Below are positions 49,133-60,025 of a stretch of 64,000 bases of DNA, piece by piece; position 1 is the stretch's first letter, and every line of letters starts with the position of its first letter. Both the position numbers and the translations under genes were made by a program. This DNA is from Prorocentrum cordatum (lineage: Eukaryota; Sar; Dinophyceae; Prorocentrales; Prorocentraceae). The DNA is taken from positions 148,501 through 212,500 of the forward strand of contig CAUYUJ010015276.1 of assembly GCA_963575745.1 (NCBI GenBank), read 5' to 3'. A model generated the notes under the pieces. The model was not told the DNA's origin. It made no database searches and saw only the letters and a program-made list of their open reading frames with translations.

Positions 49133-49270
49133 CACATGCGAACCCTACCCCTACCCTCTATGGTTTCTAACTGGGAGGGTGGGGTTCACTTCGACCGGGA
49201 GCTCTTAAGCGAAGTGGACCCCACCCTCCCCCTCAGAAATCGTGGGGGGTAGGGGTAGGGTTCGCATTTG
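49133..49270. repeat. Long inverted repeat (hairpin), arms ~58 nt
   Basis: The left arm starts ATGCGAACCCTACCCCTACC and the right arm ends GGGTAGGGGTAGGGTTCGCA. The arms pair across GGGAGGGTGGGGTTCACTTCG / CGAAGTGGACCCCACCCTCC, with GAGCTC near the centre (about 49200). Confidence 0.9.
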
Positions 49271-49700
49271 GTCCCCGTGGTCTGTGCCATTCCAGTTTCC
49301 GTCGCCGTTTTTGACCTGTTCCGGCTCCGGTTCCAATCCTGGAGTTGTTTTTGTTGCCGTTTCTGGTCGCCGTTTTTTGGCCGTTTCCATTTGAAGGGGC
49401 TTTTTCTTGGAAGCGGTGAAAAAACGGCCCTGCCGTTTCCGGGGCCCACTAAGCCCCGCGGTCGGTGCCTTTCCAGTGTCCGAGACGTTTGCCAGCCGTG
49501 GCGACGGGCATCCCCCGAGGCGTCCGACATATTTTGCCGGGACGAGGGTGTCAACGCCGCGGCCGCTGTCGCCCGCTGCCGCCGCCAGTGCTCCCCCAGG
49601 GACCCCAAACGCTGGAGACCTCCTGGGGCTCCCAGAAGCCGGCCGCACGCAGAGGGGGGTTCGGGAATGGACAGACCTCCTGCCCTGACACGTCGATTAG
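49271..49700. other. Gene-free interval
   Basis: CCGTTT/CCGTTTC repeats near 49285-49440. No gene supported. Confidence 0.5.
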
Positions 49701-49703
49701 CTT

Positions 49704-49826
49704 GGCATCGCTCGGACGTGTGCATTTTTCCTTCGGCGAGGACCATCGAGGAGCATCCTTGATCATTTGGCGAAAAAGTCACGCACGAAACCAAAAAAAA
49801 CACAGGGAATGGACGTCCGAGCGATG
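49704..49826. mobile_element. MITE-like element M1, copy 3
   Basis: GGCATCGCTCGGACGT to GACGTCCGAGCGATG. It abuts copy 4 directly. Confidence 0.75.
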
Positions 49827-49911
49827 AGGAGCATCCTTCATCATTTGGCGAAACAAACACGCACGAAATCGGAAAAAAAACACGAGGAATGGACGTCCGA
49901 GCGATGGCCAG
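49827..49911. mobile_element. MITE-like element M1, copy 4 (5' truncated)
   Basis: Only the right two-thirds, from GAGGAGCATCCTTCATC to GTCCGAGCGATGG, is joined to the end of copy 3. Confidence 0.7.
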
Positions 49912-50081
49912 GCGTGTTCTAGTCTGCTGCCTGTTTGGCCTCCTCGCTTTGCAAGCAGCTGTCCTTGCGAGTGATGACGGAGCCCCGTCGCGGGTCTTCA
50001 AGTGCTGCAGGCCCCCGGTGTCCCAGGAGCGACCCAGGTAAAAAGCGATGCAGCGATCGAAATGCCGCCGGCCGTTCATTT

Positions 50082-50207
50082 GGCATCGCTCGGACGTGTG
50101 CATTGTTCCGCCGGCGAGGACCATCGAGGAGCATCCTTGATCAGTTGGCGAAAAATCCACGCACGAAACCGAAAAAAAGCACAGGGAATGGACGTCCGAG
50201 CGATGGC
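50082..50207. mobile_element. MITE-like element M1, copy 5
   Basis: Intact ends. Sits in the second copy of the 320-bp duplicated block. Confidence 0.75.
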
Positions 50208-50469
50208 GAGTTAGTGAATTGTCCGTTTTCGGTTCTCGAGAGGGCGCCGCGGCCGTCATTTTCCAGGCTTGCGCCCGCCAGGCTTGGGCCCAAGGCCCAA
50301 GGTCGTTTTCACTAAACCACGTTTTGCTAAAGGGGGTTCTGTCCATCCCCGAGGGGTAGGGGGAGGGGGGAAGGCATCTCAGAAGCGCCCCTTGCTTCTT
50401 GCACGGCGCGGGCCTATCTGTGGATGTAAGGCCGGCGCCGTCGAAGATGCAGCCTCTCCTTCTAAGGAT

Positions 50470-50680
50470 CAGGAGGGCAAGGAGCGCACAGACACAACTG
50501 ATCGTCGCCTCCCAGGAAAAGAAGGGAAAGATATGGGAAGAGGGGGGGAGATAAAAACCCAGAAAATCTGGGAATCTATATATATACACATATATATACA
50601 TATATATATATATAGGGAATCCGGTGACTTGTGTCTGTTGATTTCTGTGTGTCTCAGGGCCCCTCCAAAGAAGCCCCCCC
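50470..50680. repeat. Dispersed element AT1, copy 1
   Basis: Shares AGGAGGG, CACAGACACAA, ATCGTCGCCTCCCAGGAAAA, GGGGGGGAGATAAAAACCCAG and a final GGGCCCCTCC with copies at 50731 and 58858. A (TA)n stretch (50575-50622) is inserted in the middle. Confidence 0.75.
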
Positions 50681-50730
50681 TCCTCTCCCCCATACCCCCT
50701 TGTGCGCGCCGCCACGGAAGGCAACAACTC

Positions 50731-50892
50731 AGGAGGGAAAAAAACACATAGACACAATGAATCGTCGACTCCCAGGAAAATATAGGGAAATATGGGAAGT
50801 GGGGGGGAAGACAGAAACCCAGAAAGCATGCGAAAATATGGGGAATCTTTTTATTTGTGTGTATTTATTTGTGTGTTTGTGGGCCCCTTCAA
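50731..50892. repeat. Dispersed element AT1, copy 2
   Basis: AGGAGGGAAAAAAACACATA, AATCGTCGACTCCCAGGAAA, then TTTGTGTGTATTTATTTGTG and GGGCCCCTTCAA. Confidence 0.8.
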
Positions 50893-51049
50893 CAACATGG
50901 AACAATCGTGAAAACCACCGCCGTCCATCCTCGAAGCTCCATCCCCGAGATCCGCGCGGGCGCCGTCGTCGCCGCCGTCGCCGCCGCCGCCGCCGCGGCC
51001 GCCGCCGCCGCCGCCGTCGGCGCCGGCGTCGGCCTTGGCCTTGTCCCCT
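50893..51049. repeat. (GCC)n tract
   Basis: GCCGCCGCC trinucleotides, 50955-51035. Source of an Ala-rich spurious ORF. Confidence 0.85.
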
Positions 51050-51173
51050 GGCATCGCTCGGACGTGTGCACTTTTCCTCGGCGAGAACCCTCGAGGACCA
51101 TCTTAGACCATCGAGCAAAAACAACACGCACGAAACCGAAAAACACACGGGAAATGGACGTCCGGGCGACGGC
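51050..51173. mobile_element. MITE-like element M1, copy 6
   Basis: GGCATCGCTCGGACGT to GACGTCCGGGCGACGG, diverged at the right end. Unrelated flanks compared with copies 1-5, supporting dispersal. Confidence 0.7.
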
Positions 51174-51424
51174 AAGGCCCTATCCGCCGCGCGCGCCGCC
51201 GCAGGAGCAGATCCGCGCATCGCTGTGGCGGGGCGAGGCCTCCCCCGCGGGGGCGCTGGGCGCAGGGCGCACGGGCACGGTCGAGTTCACATCGAGGGTC
51301 GGCTCGTCCACATCGAGGGTGCCCCTGCGAGAGTCCTGTGTTTCGGACACCTGCTGTCGACAAACAACGAGGGAGTAGCACTCTGACGGGCACACTCTGC
51401 ACTTGGAAGTCCCCTGAGCATTAC

Positions 51425-51451
51425 CACAAGCATGCTGTCTACATGCTTGTG
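51425..51451. repeat. 10-bp perfect inverted repeat
   Basis: CACAAGCATG, a 7-nt spacer, then CATGCTTGTG, directly left of element M2 copy 1. Confidence 0.85.
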
Positions 51452-51455
51452 TTAA

Positions 51456-51641
51456 GTCGGGCCTGTCCCCCATACAGGGGGATTTTCTAGGGAAAATATA
51501 AAATTCCCCTAAAATTATAAAGCAAATGGTCCACAAATAGTCCGGGGGCTATTTCTTGACTATTTTTTGACCTTCTTGGGGTATTTTTGGGGTATTCTTT
51601 ATTTTTCGTCGAAAATCCCCCTGTAGGGGGACACACCCGAC
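51456..51641. mobile_element. MITE-like element M2, copy 1
   Basis: 186 bp. Left GTCGGGCCTGTCCCCC...GGGGGATTTTC and right GAAAATCCCCC...GTCGGG (reverse complement) ends form ~30-bp inverted repeats. The interior is A/T-rich with CTATTTTTTGACC. Flanked by TTAA on the left and ATAA on the right. Confidence 0.8.
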
Positions 51642-52380
51642 ATAATGCTTGTGGCAACGTTCAGGGGAGGAACGACCACCCCGACCTCGACAGCTGCCGG
51701 GTGCCAAACGACGCCCCGCGCCGCGGCTCAGCAGCCCTGCCCCGCTCGTTCCCGCCTCCCCCTTGGGTGTGCTCACGACACGGCTTCGCTTGTCGGGGTG
51801 CTCATTCAGAGGGTGGGCTTCCTGCCCTCTGCACGTGTCCCTCGGACGGAAGCACATCGTCTTCGGTATCGCCTGACCCCGGGGCTTTGCCCCCTCCTGG
51901 CCTTGACGTGAGGCCCCTCTTTCTGCCCCCCCTCTTTGTTAACTCAACCTGTGCGCGGCCCGCTTAGCTTCGACCAGAAGAGGTGCGCTCTCGACCCGCG
52001 AATCAAAAAATGTGTCCCTCGGACGGGTGTTGTGCCCTCTCGCGTATCCTCTCCAATCAAGCTCGACTGTGCGGCTCGGGAGCGCGGACAGTAGGAGGAA
52101 GGAGAAGCGACACCACCAGTACCACCAGGGGGCCCCACCTCCCGCGAGGAGGTTGGCGATGCCTCACCCAGGGGTCGATCTGAACGGTGTTTCTGGCGAT
52201 TTCGTGGGCCGTTTTCGTTCCGACCTTGCTCTGCAGCGGAGGCGGATTGAAGACCAGGCGAGGGGCAGCGAAGGCAACGCGAGCCCACAAAAAAACACTG
52301 CGCAGGTCGATCCTGGGCCTCCCCGAGCGGAGGCTGGAAGTGTTTCGGGCGGGGCAGGGAAGCCACACCACCAGGATTAT
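51642..52380. other. Gene-free interval between M2 copies
   Basis: No gene recognised. GC-rich. Confidence 0.45.
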
Positions 52381-52564
52381 GTCGGGCCTGTCCCCCTACA
52401 GGGGGATTTTCGACGAAAGATAAAAAACATACACCAAAAATGCCCCCAAAGGGCAATAAAATATTAAACAAATAGTCCCCAGACTATGTTTGGACTATTT
52501 TTTTATTTTTTGGGGTATTTTTTATTTGTCGTCGAAAATCCCCCTGTAGGGGGACAGGCTCGAC
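52381..52564. mobile_element. MITE-like element M2, copy 2
   Basis: 184 bp with ~36-bp inverted repeats differing at one position (GTCGGGCCTGTCCCCCT... vs ...AGGGGGACAGGCTCGAC). AT-rich interior with GGGGTATTTTTTATTTG, shared with copy 1. Confidence 0.85.
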
Positions 52565-52658
52565 TTAGCACCAGGAGGGCCCCTGCTGGCCCCACGCGCT
52601 GGTGGTGGTGGTGTCGCCCTCGCTTGCTCCGAGACAGGTGGGCGCCGACGGGGGGGCA

Positions 52659-53058
52659 GCGGGAGGTGAGCTGCGAGCCTTGGGAAGTCGAACCTGTTTC
52701 CAACAAGAAAACCTGCCTCCAACAAAAACCTGAGATGAACTGCGTGCATTGGGAAGTCGAACCTGCTTCCCAAAGAACTGCGTGAGCCTGCTTCCAAAGG
52801 TGGACTGCGTGCATCGGGAAGTCAAACCTGCTTCCAAAACAAATGAAGAAAACGCAGTTCGTCTATTGGAAGCTGGTTCGACTTCCCAATGCACGCAGTT
52901 CATCTTTGGAAGCAGGTTCGACTTTTGAATACACGCAGTTTCTTGGGAAGCAAGTTCGACTTCCCAATGCACGCAGTTCATCTCAGGTTTCTTTTGGAGG
53001 CAGGTTTTGTTTTTGGAAACAGGTTGGACTTCCCAAGGCTCGCAGCTCCTCTGAGGCG
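52659..53058. repeat. ~400-bp imperfect palindrome built of ~40-bp units
   Basis: The left half has repeated GCATTGGGAAGTCGAACCTG and CTTCCAAA units. The right half has the reverse complements (GGTTCGACTTCCCAATGC). The outermost parts also pair (GAGGTGAGCTGCGAGCC with GGCTCGCAGCTCCTCTG). The centre is near 52858. Confidence 0.9.
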
Positions 53059-53495
53059 ATGGGGAAAGCTTTCGAACGCTTGCGTCGGGTGCCGGAACAT
53101 TGTCTGCCTCGGGGCGGGCCTCAGCAGCAGCGCCTCGCCGAGGCAGGTCCGGGGGTGCTGGGATCTCCCCGACCAGCCGCCGAAGGCCCGAGTCGTGACC
53201 CGAAGACCAGCCGAGACGGGCTCGGGGGAGGCAAAGCATCTCAAGGAGGATCAGGCGCCACACACATAAACTTTCGGCGCTCCGCGCGGATTTCTTGGAT
53301 CCGCGCTGGTCTAGCCCGGGGGCGCCTCCGGGCGCCGCCCCTGACCCAAGGGTCGCCCCTTCGCCGGTCGGGGCCCGGGTGCCTCCAAATTTGCCCAGGA
53401 GCACGCGGTGTCGCTGTCGAGGGCCATCACCGGTGCATCGGCGATCACAGGACAACAATTACCCCTCGGAACCCGTCCCCCCTTGTCAGCGTTAA
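53059..53495. other. Gene-free interval
   Basis: No gene recognised. GC-rich. Confidence 0.45.
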
Positions 53496-53580
53496 GTCGG
53501 GCGTGTCCCTCCACAGGAGGAACATTCAAAAATAGTCAAAAATAGTGAATAGGGAGTATTTTTTGACTATTGCGAATGCC
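53496..53580. mobile_element. MITE-like element M2, truncated copy 3
   Basis: GTCGGGCGTGTCCCTCCACA preceded by TTAA, then ACTATTTTTGACTATT interior. The right end is not found. Confidence 0.6.
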
Positions 53581-53634
53581 TTGCGGCCAGTGTCGCCGAC
53601 CCTGAATGGCGACGACGACGACGACGAGCGCTGT

Positions 53635-54110
53635 CGGGGGCCTCTTGGGGGTAATTCGGGGGCCTCTTGGGAAGCTCTTGGGAGCCGCTTGGAAGCCTCG
53701 CGGGGGCCTCTTGGGGCTTCCTGGGGGTCTCTTGGGGGCGTCTTGGGGCGTTTCTTAGGGACCTCGGGGGCGTCCTGAGAGCTCCTCAGGCCGAGGGCTC
53801 AAAATGTCCGTTCGGGTCCCCCGTCTGGGCTCCTCCTTGGAGCCGTCTTGGGGGCCTCTTCGGTTGTCTTGGAGGCCTTTTGGTCGGTTTGGGGGCCCTC
53901 TTGGTCGTTTTGGGGCTCTCTTGGAGGCCTTTTGGGCCATCTTGGGGCGGTCTTGGGGGCTTTAGGCCTGCCTGACAAGGCGAGAATGCCGAAATCTTTA
54001 AAACATGTATGGGGAATCGATGATTTCTGCCCCTCAGAACTCTCTTAGAAGTCCTCTTGGAGGCCTCTTGGGGCGTTTTGGAAACCCTTTGATCCGTCTG
54101 GAGGCTACTT
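53635..54110 (+). repeat. GGGGCCTCTTGG-type minisatellite, diverged
   Basis: Degenerate units GGGGGCCTCTTGG, also TTTGGGGC variants to ~54110. GGGGAATCGATGATTTCTGC (54011) resembles the ATCAATGATT tail after the 42-44-kb arrays. Confidence 0.8.
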
Positions 54111-55555
54111 TGGCGACTTGGACCGATACTTCGGCGATTCGGGGCCCTCGATGACCGTCTTTGGGGCATCTTGGGGCAGTTTTGCCGCGTCCTGCGGCTT
54201 TTCTTGGCCACCCAACCGCCCGAGGGGAGTCGTATCTGCCCCAGGACCCCTCCCTAGGGACGCCCCCCCCAGGACTCCCCCTGGGACCTCACCCCGGGGA
54301 TCCCCTCCCAGGCGGGGAAGGGATAAAAGGGAGGGGCTTCCCTTCGACTCAATCTAACGTTGCTCAATTTCGCTGTGAGGAGGACCCGGTGAAAGTGGGG
54401 GGAACGGCGACGGGCCTGGGGAAAAGGGGAGAAGCGAGCGGCGAAGGCGACGACGACGACAGCGACCACGACCACGACGACGACGACGACAACGACGACG
54501 AGTCAAACGGAACAGCCTCTTCCACACGCCGACACTGACACATCTGCAAAAGAGACTCCCTATCCCTACTATTGGATCCCTTCCCCACAGGGTTACGGGC
54601 CTTTTCATGAATGATCAGAAAGCGCGACCATACGAACCACGCGCGGTCAGCGCCAACGAGGGGTCATACGAACGAGCCCTAACCCGTCCGGGCTGACCGA
54701 TCGGCTCTGATCGCCTCTGGCCAGCCCGGACTTGGGAGCCACGCGGAGCCGACCACCCTCCCGTCTCTCCGCCGACCTTGGCTAGGGGAGCTGCCTCGGG
54801 GAATCGGGGACGGCCAAGAAGCGGGTGACGAGGGGAGGATATCATGGACAGGGCCATGGTATCTCCATGGGTTTCACGGCTCCATCTTCTTCTATCAATG
54901 CGTCCTTGGGCCCTCTGGCGCCGCGCACATGCCTTTCGGCCATGAATCGCGAGCCCCCTCTTGGATGCCCCCCTCTTGGGCGCCACCAACGACTGGCCTC
55001 AAGCCAACCCAGGCACCCAGCGCCGTGAATTTTTCGCAGCGCGGCTCCCCAGAGGTCTGGATCTTCCTAGGGGCCCTCTTTTCATCCCAGTCGTTGTTCG
55101 ACGGCCCCGGGGGCCGCCAAGGGCCCCGAGGGGGCGGAGGGGGGCAGCCAGGAGCGGGGAGATGGAGCCCCGATTGTCGGGTTGACGATGGGGCCCACAC
55201 GATGGGGCCCACATGGAGCAAGTGGGCAACCAGGGTGGCTGAAATCCATTCCTTGGCCAGCCGCCCCTAATTAGGCAGAAGTCGGGGCTCAAGGGACAGG
55301 GTTCAACGTAAACGGGGATCAGTCAGAGCCCCGGATCTTGCAGGATCATGCAGGGCCAGGGGTGCACTGCCCCGCTGGATGCTGCAGGATCCTGCAGGGC
55401 CTGCTTGACCCAGGCTTGCACTGACCCGGGTCGGTGCGCTCCCGAAGAAGAGGGCGAACCGAGACAGCGGTCGTTGGCCCTCCGGGGGGGGCCCCTCGGC
55501 GCCATCGGCCGCGTCTGGACCCCGACGGGGGGCCCCGGCACCGTCGACGAGCGAC
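54111..55555. other. Gene-free, with a (GAC)n tract
   Basis: 54430-54515 is GAC-rich. 55335-55410 has two GCAGGATC(C/A)TGCAGGGCC units. No gene supported. Confidence 0.5.
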
Positions 55556-55690
<135 letters not shown>

Positions 55691-55926
55691 TCTCCCTGCT
55701 CCGGCCTCCCTCGACCGGCCCGCGGCCCGCGCACGCCTCGGCCGTCCAGCGGCCCGCGGCCGCGGCCGCTGCGGCCCGCGAGGGCACTCTCTACGACATC
55801 GAGCTCGAGCCCGGAGGGGGGGGGAGGGCTAAAACGACGCGAAGATCGGAACAAAATCGGATCGGGATAACTCGAAATCTCTGAGAATCGACGGGTTTGG
55901 AGGATGTATTGGGCGCCGCGGCCACT

Positions 55927-55971
55927 CCAGAGCGTTCCGGAACGTTCTGAGAGCGCTCCGGAACGCTCTGG
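55927..55971. repeat. 45-bp palindrome
   Basis: CCAGAGCGTTCCGGAACG pairs with CGCTCCGGAACGCTCTGG. Each arm itself contains the palindrome TTCCGGAA or TCCGGA. Confidence 0.9.
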
Positions 55972-56029
55972 AGCGATTTATCCCGATCTTAGCCCTGTTT
56001 TAAGGGCGGGGGCAGACGGCGAGCGTCCG

Positions 56030-56225
56030 CAAACGACGACGGCGACCAAGACGACGACGTCGAGGGCGACGGCGACCAAGACGACTACAGCGATGACGGC
56101 GACGACGACGACGACGACCGCGGCGGCGGCTGCGACGGCGACGGCGATGACGACGACGGCGGCGACGACGAGGAGGAGGAGGAGGAGGAGGAGGAAGAGG
56201 AGGACGACGATGACGAACGCCCGCG
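56030..56225. repeat. (GAC)n/(GAG)n tract
   Basis: Interrupted ACG trinucleotides passing into GAGGAGGAGG. Confidence 0.85.
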
Positions 56226-56854
56226 GCGGCGACGACGGCGCGGCGGTGGCGACAAAAGCGTGCAGCGGCGGTGACAGACGCACGCGGCGGCGACGGCAAA
56301 CGCCGACGGCGCCGGGGACGCGCGTCGGTGCCGGCAGCGACAAGCGCAGGCGGCGGCGGCGGCGTCGGCGGCCGTGACGGCAGGAGCGACGACGTACGCC
56401 ATTCGAGTCCTGCGCCTCGCCGACGGCCCGCCCCAAGATTTTCTTCCCCACCATGTATGGCCTCCCCAGTTACGCGTTGCCCGAAGGGAAGGGGGGTCGT
56501 GTCTTCTCGCGGCGCGCATCGGCAAAGTCAGTTCTCGGCGGATGTGTGGGGACATCTCCTACGGCGAGATGACGGCGCCTGCGCGAGGGCACAAGGCGGG
56601 ACGCGTTCCTGTGCCGAATTGCACCCCCAGCACTGCGCACGAGGGTAAGCGGTGAAAAGGGTTGCGGCCTCGTGGTCCCGAGCCCCCCGCGATTGCGGTG
56701 CTCGGTTTTTTACCTAACAGCTTTTGCTGATAGGTTTCTAGTGGTCTCAAAAGAGAGCAGCAGATGACTCCACAGGGGGGTCGGGGCGGGACCCGGGGCG
56801 GTGCCGCCGAAGCCCAAATCGCCTGGGACATCCTCGCAAAATCGCTCTTGGCGC
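56226..56854. other. Gene-free; block shared with 59.25 kb
   Basis: 56645-56714 (GTAAGCGGTGAAAAGGGTTG, GGTCCCGAGCCCCCC) is repeated at 59251-59322. No gene supported. Confidence 0.55.
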
Positions 56855-57110
56855 TCCCAGAACGCCATTCCCGGGCCACATTTTGGATGCCCGGAGCCAA
56901 CTGTAGGCCATTTCGTGATCTTCGATTCCCAGAACTCCATTCCCGGGCCACATTTTGGATGCCCGGAGCCAACTGTAGGCCACTTCGTGCTCTTGGACTT
57001 CCCAGAACACCATTCCCAGGCCACATTTTGAATGCCCGGAGCCAACTGTAGGCCACTTCGTGGTCTTCGAGTTCCCAGAACTCCATTCCCGGGCCACAGT
57101 TTGAATGCTG
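56855..57110. repeat. 72/73-bp tandem repeat
   Basis: About 3.5 units starting TCCCAGAAC at 56855, 56927, 57000 and 57073, each with TGCCCGGAGCCAACTGTAGG. Runs directly into the hexamer array. Confidence 0.95.
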
Positions 57111-58700
57111 AGGCAGGCTGATGCTGAGGCTGAGGCAGGCTGAGGCTGAGGCAGGCTGAGGCTGAGGCCGAGGCTGAAGGCAGACTGAGGCTGAGGCTGA
57201 AGCAGGCTGAGGCTGAGGCTGAGGCTGAGGCTGAGGCAGGCTGATGCTGAGGCAGGCTGAGGCTGAGGCTGAGGCTGAGGCTGCAGGCTGAGGCTGAGGC
57301 AGGCTGAGGCTGAGGCCGAGGCTGAAGGCAGACTGAGGCTGAGGCTGAAGCAGGCTGAGGCTGAGGCTGAGGCAGGCTGAGGCTGAGGCTGAGGCAGGCT
57401 GATGCTGAGGCAGGCTGAGGCTGAGGCTGAGGCTGATGCAGGCTGAGGCTGAGGCAGGCTGAGGCTGAGGCCGAGGCTGAAGGCAGACTGAGGCTGAGGC
57501 TGAAGCAGGCTGAGGCTGAGGCTGAGGCAGGCAGGCTGAGGCTGATGGAGGCAGGCTGAGGCTGAGGCTGAGGCTGAGGCTGAGGCTGAGGCTGAGGCTG
57601 AGGCTGAGCAGGCTGAGGCTGAGGCTGAGGCAGGCTGAGGCTGAGGCTGAGCTGAGGCTGAGGCAGAGGCTGAGGCTGAGGCTGAGGCTGAGGCTGAGGC
57701 TGAGGCTGAGGCTGAGGCTGAGGCTGAGGCTGAGGCTGAGGCAGGCTGATGCTGAGGCAGGCTGAGGCTGAGGCTGAGGCTGATGCAGGCTGAGGCTGAG
57801 GCAGGCTGAGGCTGAGGCCGAGGCTGAGGCTGAGGCTGAAGCAGGCTGAGGCTGAGGCTGAGGCTGAGGCTGAGGCTGAGGCTGAGGCTGAGGCAGGCTG
57901 ATGCTGAGGCAGGCTGAGGCTGAGGCTGAGGCTGATGCTGAGGCTGAGGCTGAGGCTGAGGCTGAGGCTGAGGCCGAGGCTGAAGGCAGACTGAGGCTGA
58001 GGCTGAAGCAGGCTGAGGCTGAGGCTGAGGCAGGCTGAGGCTGAGGCTGAGGCAGGCTGATGCTGAGGCAGGCTGAGGCTGAGGCTGAGGCTGATGCAGG
58101 CTGAGGCTGAGGCAGGCTGAGGCTGAGGCCGAGGCTGAAGGCAGACTGAGGCTGAGGCTGAAGCAGGCTGAGGCTGAGGCTGAGGCAGGCTGAGGCTGAG
58201 GCTGAGGCAGGCTGATGCTGAGGCAGGCTGAGGCTGAGGCTGAGGCTGATGCAGGCTGAGGCTGAGGCAGGCTGAGGCTGAGGCCGAGGCTGAAGGCAGA
58301 CTGAGGCTGAGGCTGAAGCAGGCTGAGGCTGAGGCTGAGGCAGGCTGAGGCTGAGGCTGAGGCAGGCTGATGCTGAGGCAGGCTGAGGCTGAGGCTGAGG
58401 CTGATGCAGGCTGAGGCTGAGGCAGGCTGAGGCTGAGGCCGAGGCTGAAGGCAGACTGAGGCTGAGGCTGAAGCAGGAGGCTGAGGCTGAGGCAGGCTGA
58501 GGCTGAGGCTGAGGCAGGCTGATGCTGAGGCAGGCTGAGGCTGAGGCTGAGGCTGATGCAGGGTGAGGCTGAGGCAGGCTGAGGCTGAGGCCGAGGCTGA
58601 AGGCAGACTGAGGCTGAGGCTGAAGCAGGCTGCGGCTGAGGCTGAGGCAGGCTGAGGCTGAGGCAGGCTGAGGCTGAGGCCGAGGCAGGCTGAGGCTGTG
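57111..58700. repeat. GAGGCT hexamer array with 155-bp higher-order period
   Basis: The basic unit is GAGGCT with variants (GAGGCA, GAGGCC, GATGCT, GAAGCA). The marker GAAGGCAGACTGAGG occurs at 57176, 57324, 57479, 57982, 58137, 58292, 58447 and 58599; most spacings are 155. The 661-codon minus-strand frame is a repeat product. Confidence 0.95.
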
Positions 58701-58857
58701 ACTGCGACTGCCGTTGCCACTGCGACTGCCATCGCGAATGCGCGACTGCGAGAACAGCAGAATTCTACAACAGGATGATCATCTGAATCGTAAGGGGAAT
58801 GCTTCCAGATATGCTCCTACACATCGCTGTTAGATTGCTTTGCCGGGATATTTTTTC
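58701..58857. other. Short unique interval
   Basis: Includes CTGCGACTGCC repeats (58700-58750). Nothing else. Confidence 0.4.
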
Positions 58858-59020
58858 CAGGAGGGAAAGAATCACACAGACACAATTAATCGTCGACTCC
58901 CCAGAAAATATATGACAATATGGGAATTGGGGGGGAAGAAAAACCCAGAAAATATAGGAAAACATTGTTTTTAAGTATTCTTATTATTTGTGTGTATTTA
59001 TTTGTGTGTCCTGGGGCCCC
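58858..59020. repeat. Dispersed element AT1, copy 3
   Basis: AGGAGGGAAAGAATCACACA, AATCGTCGACTCCCCAGAAA, GGGGGGGAAGAAAAACCCAG, TTTGTGTGTATTTATTTGTG and GGGGCCCCTTC. Confidence 0.8.
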
Positions 59021-59049
59021 TTCATTTTTGTTGTTGCTGTCTTCTCCTC

Positions 59050-59460
59050 TTGTGTACGATGCTACGCCGGCGTGCGGCACGGGTCCGCTTCAAGCAGGGC
59101 GGCCCTCTGTCGTCCGCCACCGCGCTGGGAGGAGCCCAGCTGGCACCCCAGGCGGGGCGTCTCTCGCAGGCGGTACGAAATCGAAGTTTAAATTGTGGAA
59201 AAAAGGGGCCTCGTTCCTTATTTAGGGTTCCTTAGGTCAACGCCCCGACTGTAAGCGGTGAAAAGGGTTGCGGCCTCATGGTCCCGAGCCCCCCCGCGCC
59301 TGCGGTGCTCGTTTTTTTGTGGTTGCCGCCTTCGCCTCTCGTGTACGCTGCTACGCCGGCGTGCGGCACGGGTCTGCTTCAAGCAGGGCCCGGTGTCGTC
59401 CGCTGCCGCGCTGGGAGGAGCCCGGCTGGCACCCTGGGCGGGGCGTCGCTTGCTGGCGTC
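59050..59460. repeat. Two-copy ~115-bp direct repeat, 290 bp apart
   Basis: GCTACGCCGGCGTGCGGCAC and GCTGGGAGGAGCCC occur in both 59056-59170 and 59346-59458. The 56.65-kb block lies between them. Confidence 0.9.
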
Positions 59461-59869
59461 GTGGCTCGCCGACCTCTGCTCGCGACCTCTGTCAGTGCTC
59501 GCTCGTGTTTGCCTGGGGCACCGCACATTACACCTGATTGTGCCTTCTCCTCTTTAATCCTTCCCCTCCCTTCCCCTGCTGCTCTCCTCCCTCTCCTCCT
59601 CCGCCCTTCCCCCCCTTCCCCTGCTGCTATCCTCTCCTCTCCTCCTCCGCGGGGCGACCTGCGAGGCGGGCCTGGAGAGCTCCCGCCTTCTCGTCCGACG
59701 GCCCCGGGCGCCGGGACTGCTCCGGGACTGCTCCGGGGCGCGAGGGCGCATCTGCTCATCCTTTTTGGATATGTTTTGTTTTTCTCTCCGCCCAAAGTCC
59801 CCCTGTAGGAGGACATGCCCGACCTATCACGGGCCTGTTGTCCACCACCACCACCAGAAGTTGGAGGGG
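59461..59869. other. Gene-free; M2 right-end relic
   Basis: CT-rich 59540-59650. AAAGTCCCCCTGTAGGAGGA at 59794, then CATGCCCGAC to 59823, is an isolated right terminus of element M2. Confidence 0.55.
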
Positions 59870-60025
59870 GGGAAGGAGGAGGAGGATGGAGGAGGAGGAG
59901 GATGGAGGAGGAGGAGGAGGAGAGGAGGAGAGGAGGAGGAGGAGGATGGTGGAGGACCAGGAGGAGGAGGAGGAGGAGGAGGAGGGAGGAGGAGGAGGAG
60001 GAGGAGGAGGAGGAGGAGGACCCCC
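59870..60025. repeat. (GGA)n tract
   Basis: GAGGAGGAG run with interruptions. Confidence 0.9.

Noticed and set aside
49133-49270. Telomere-like CCCTACCC tracts
   Set aside because: Not the plant/alga CCCTAAA repeat, only a few units, and part of an inverted repeat.
56747-58732. 661-codon minus-strand frame rich in Ser/Ala/Leu/Gln/Pro
   Set aside because: Product of the GAGGCT hexamer array.
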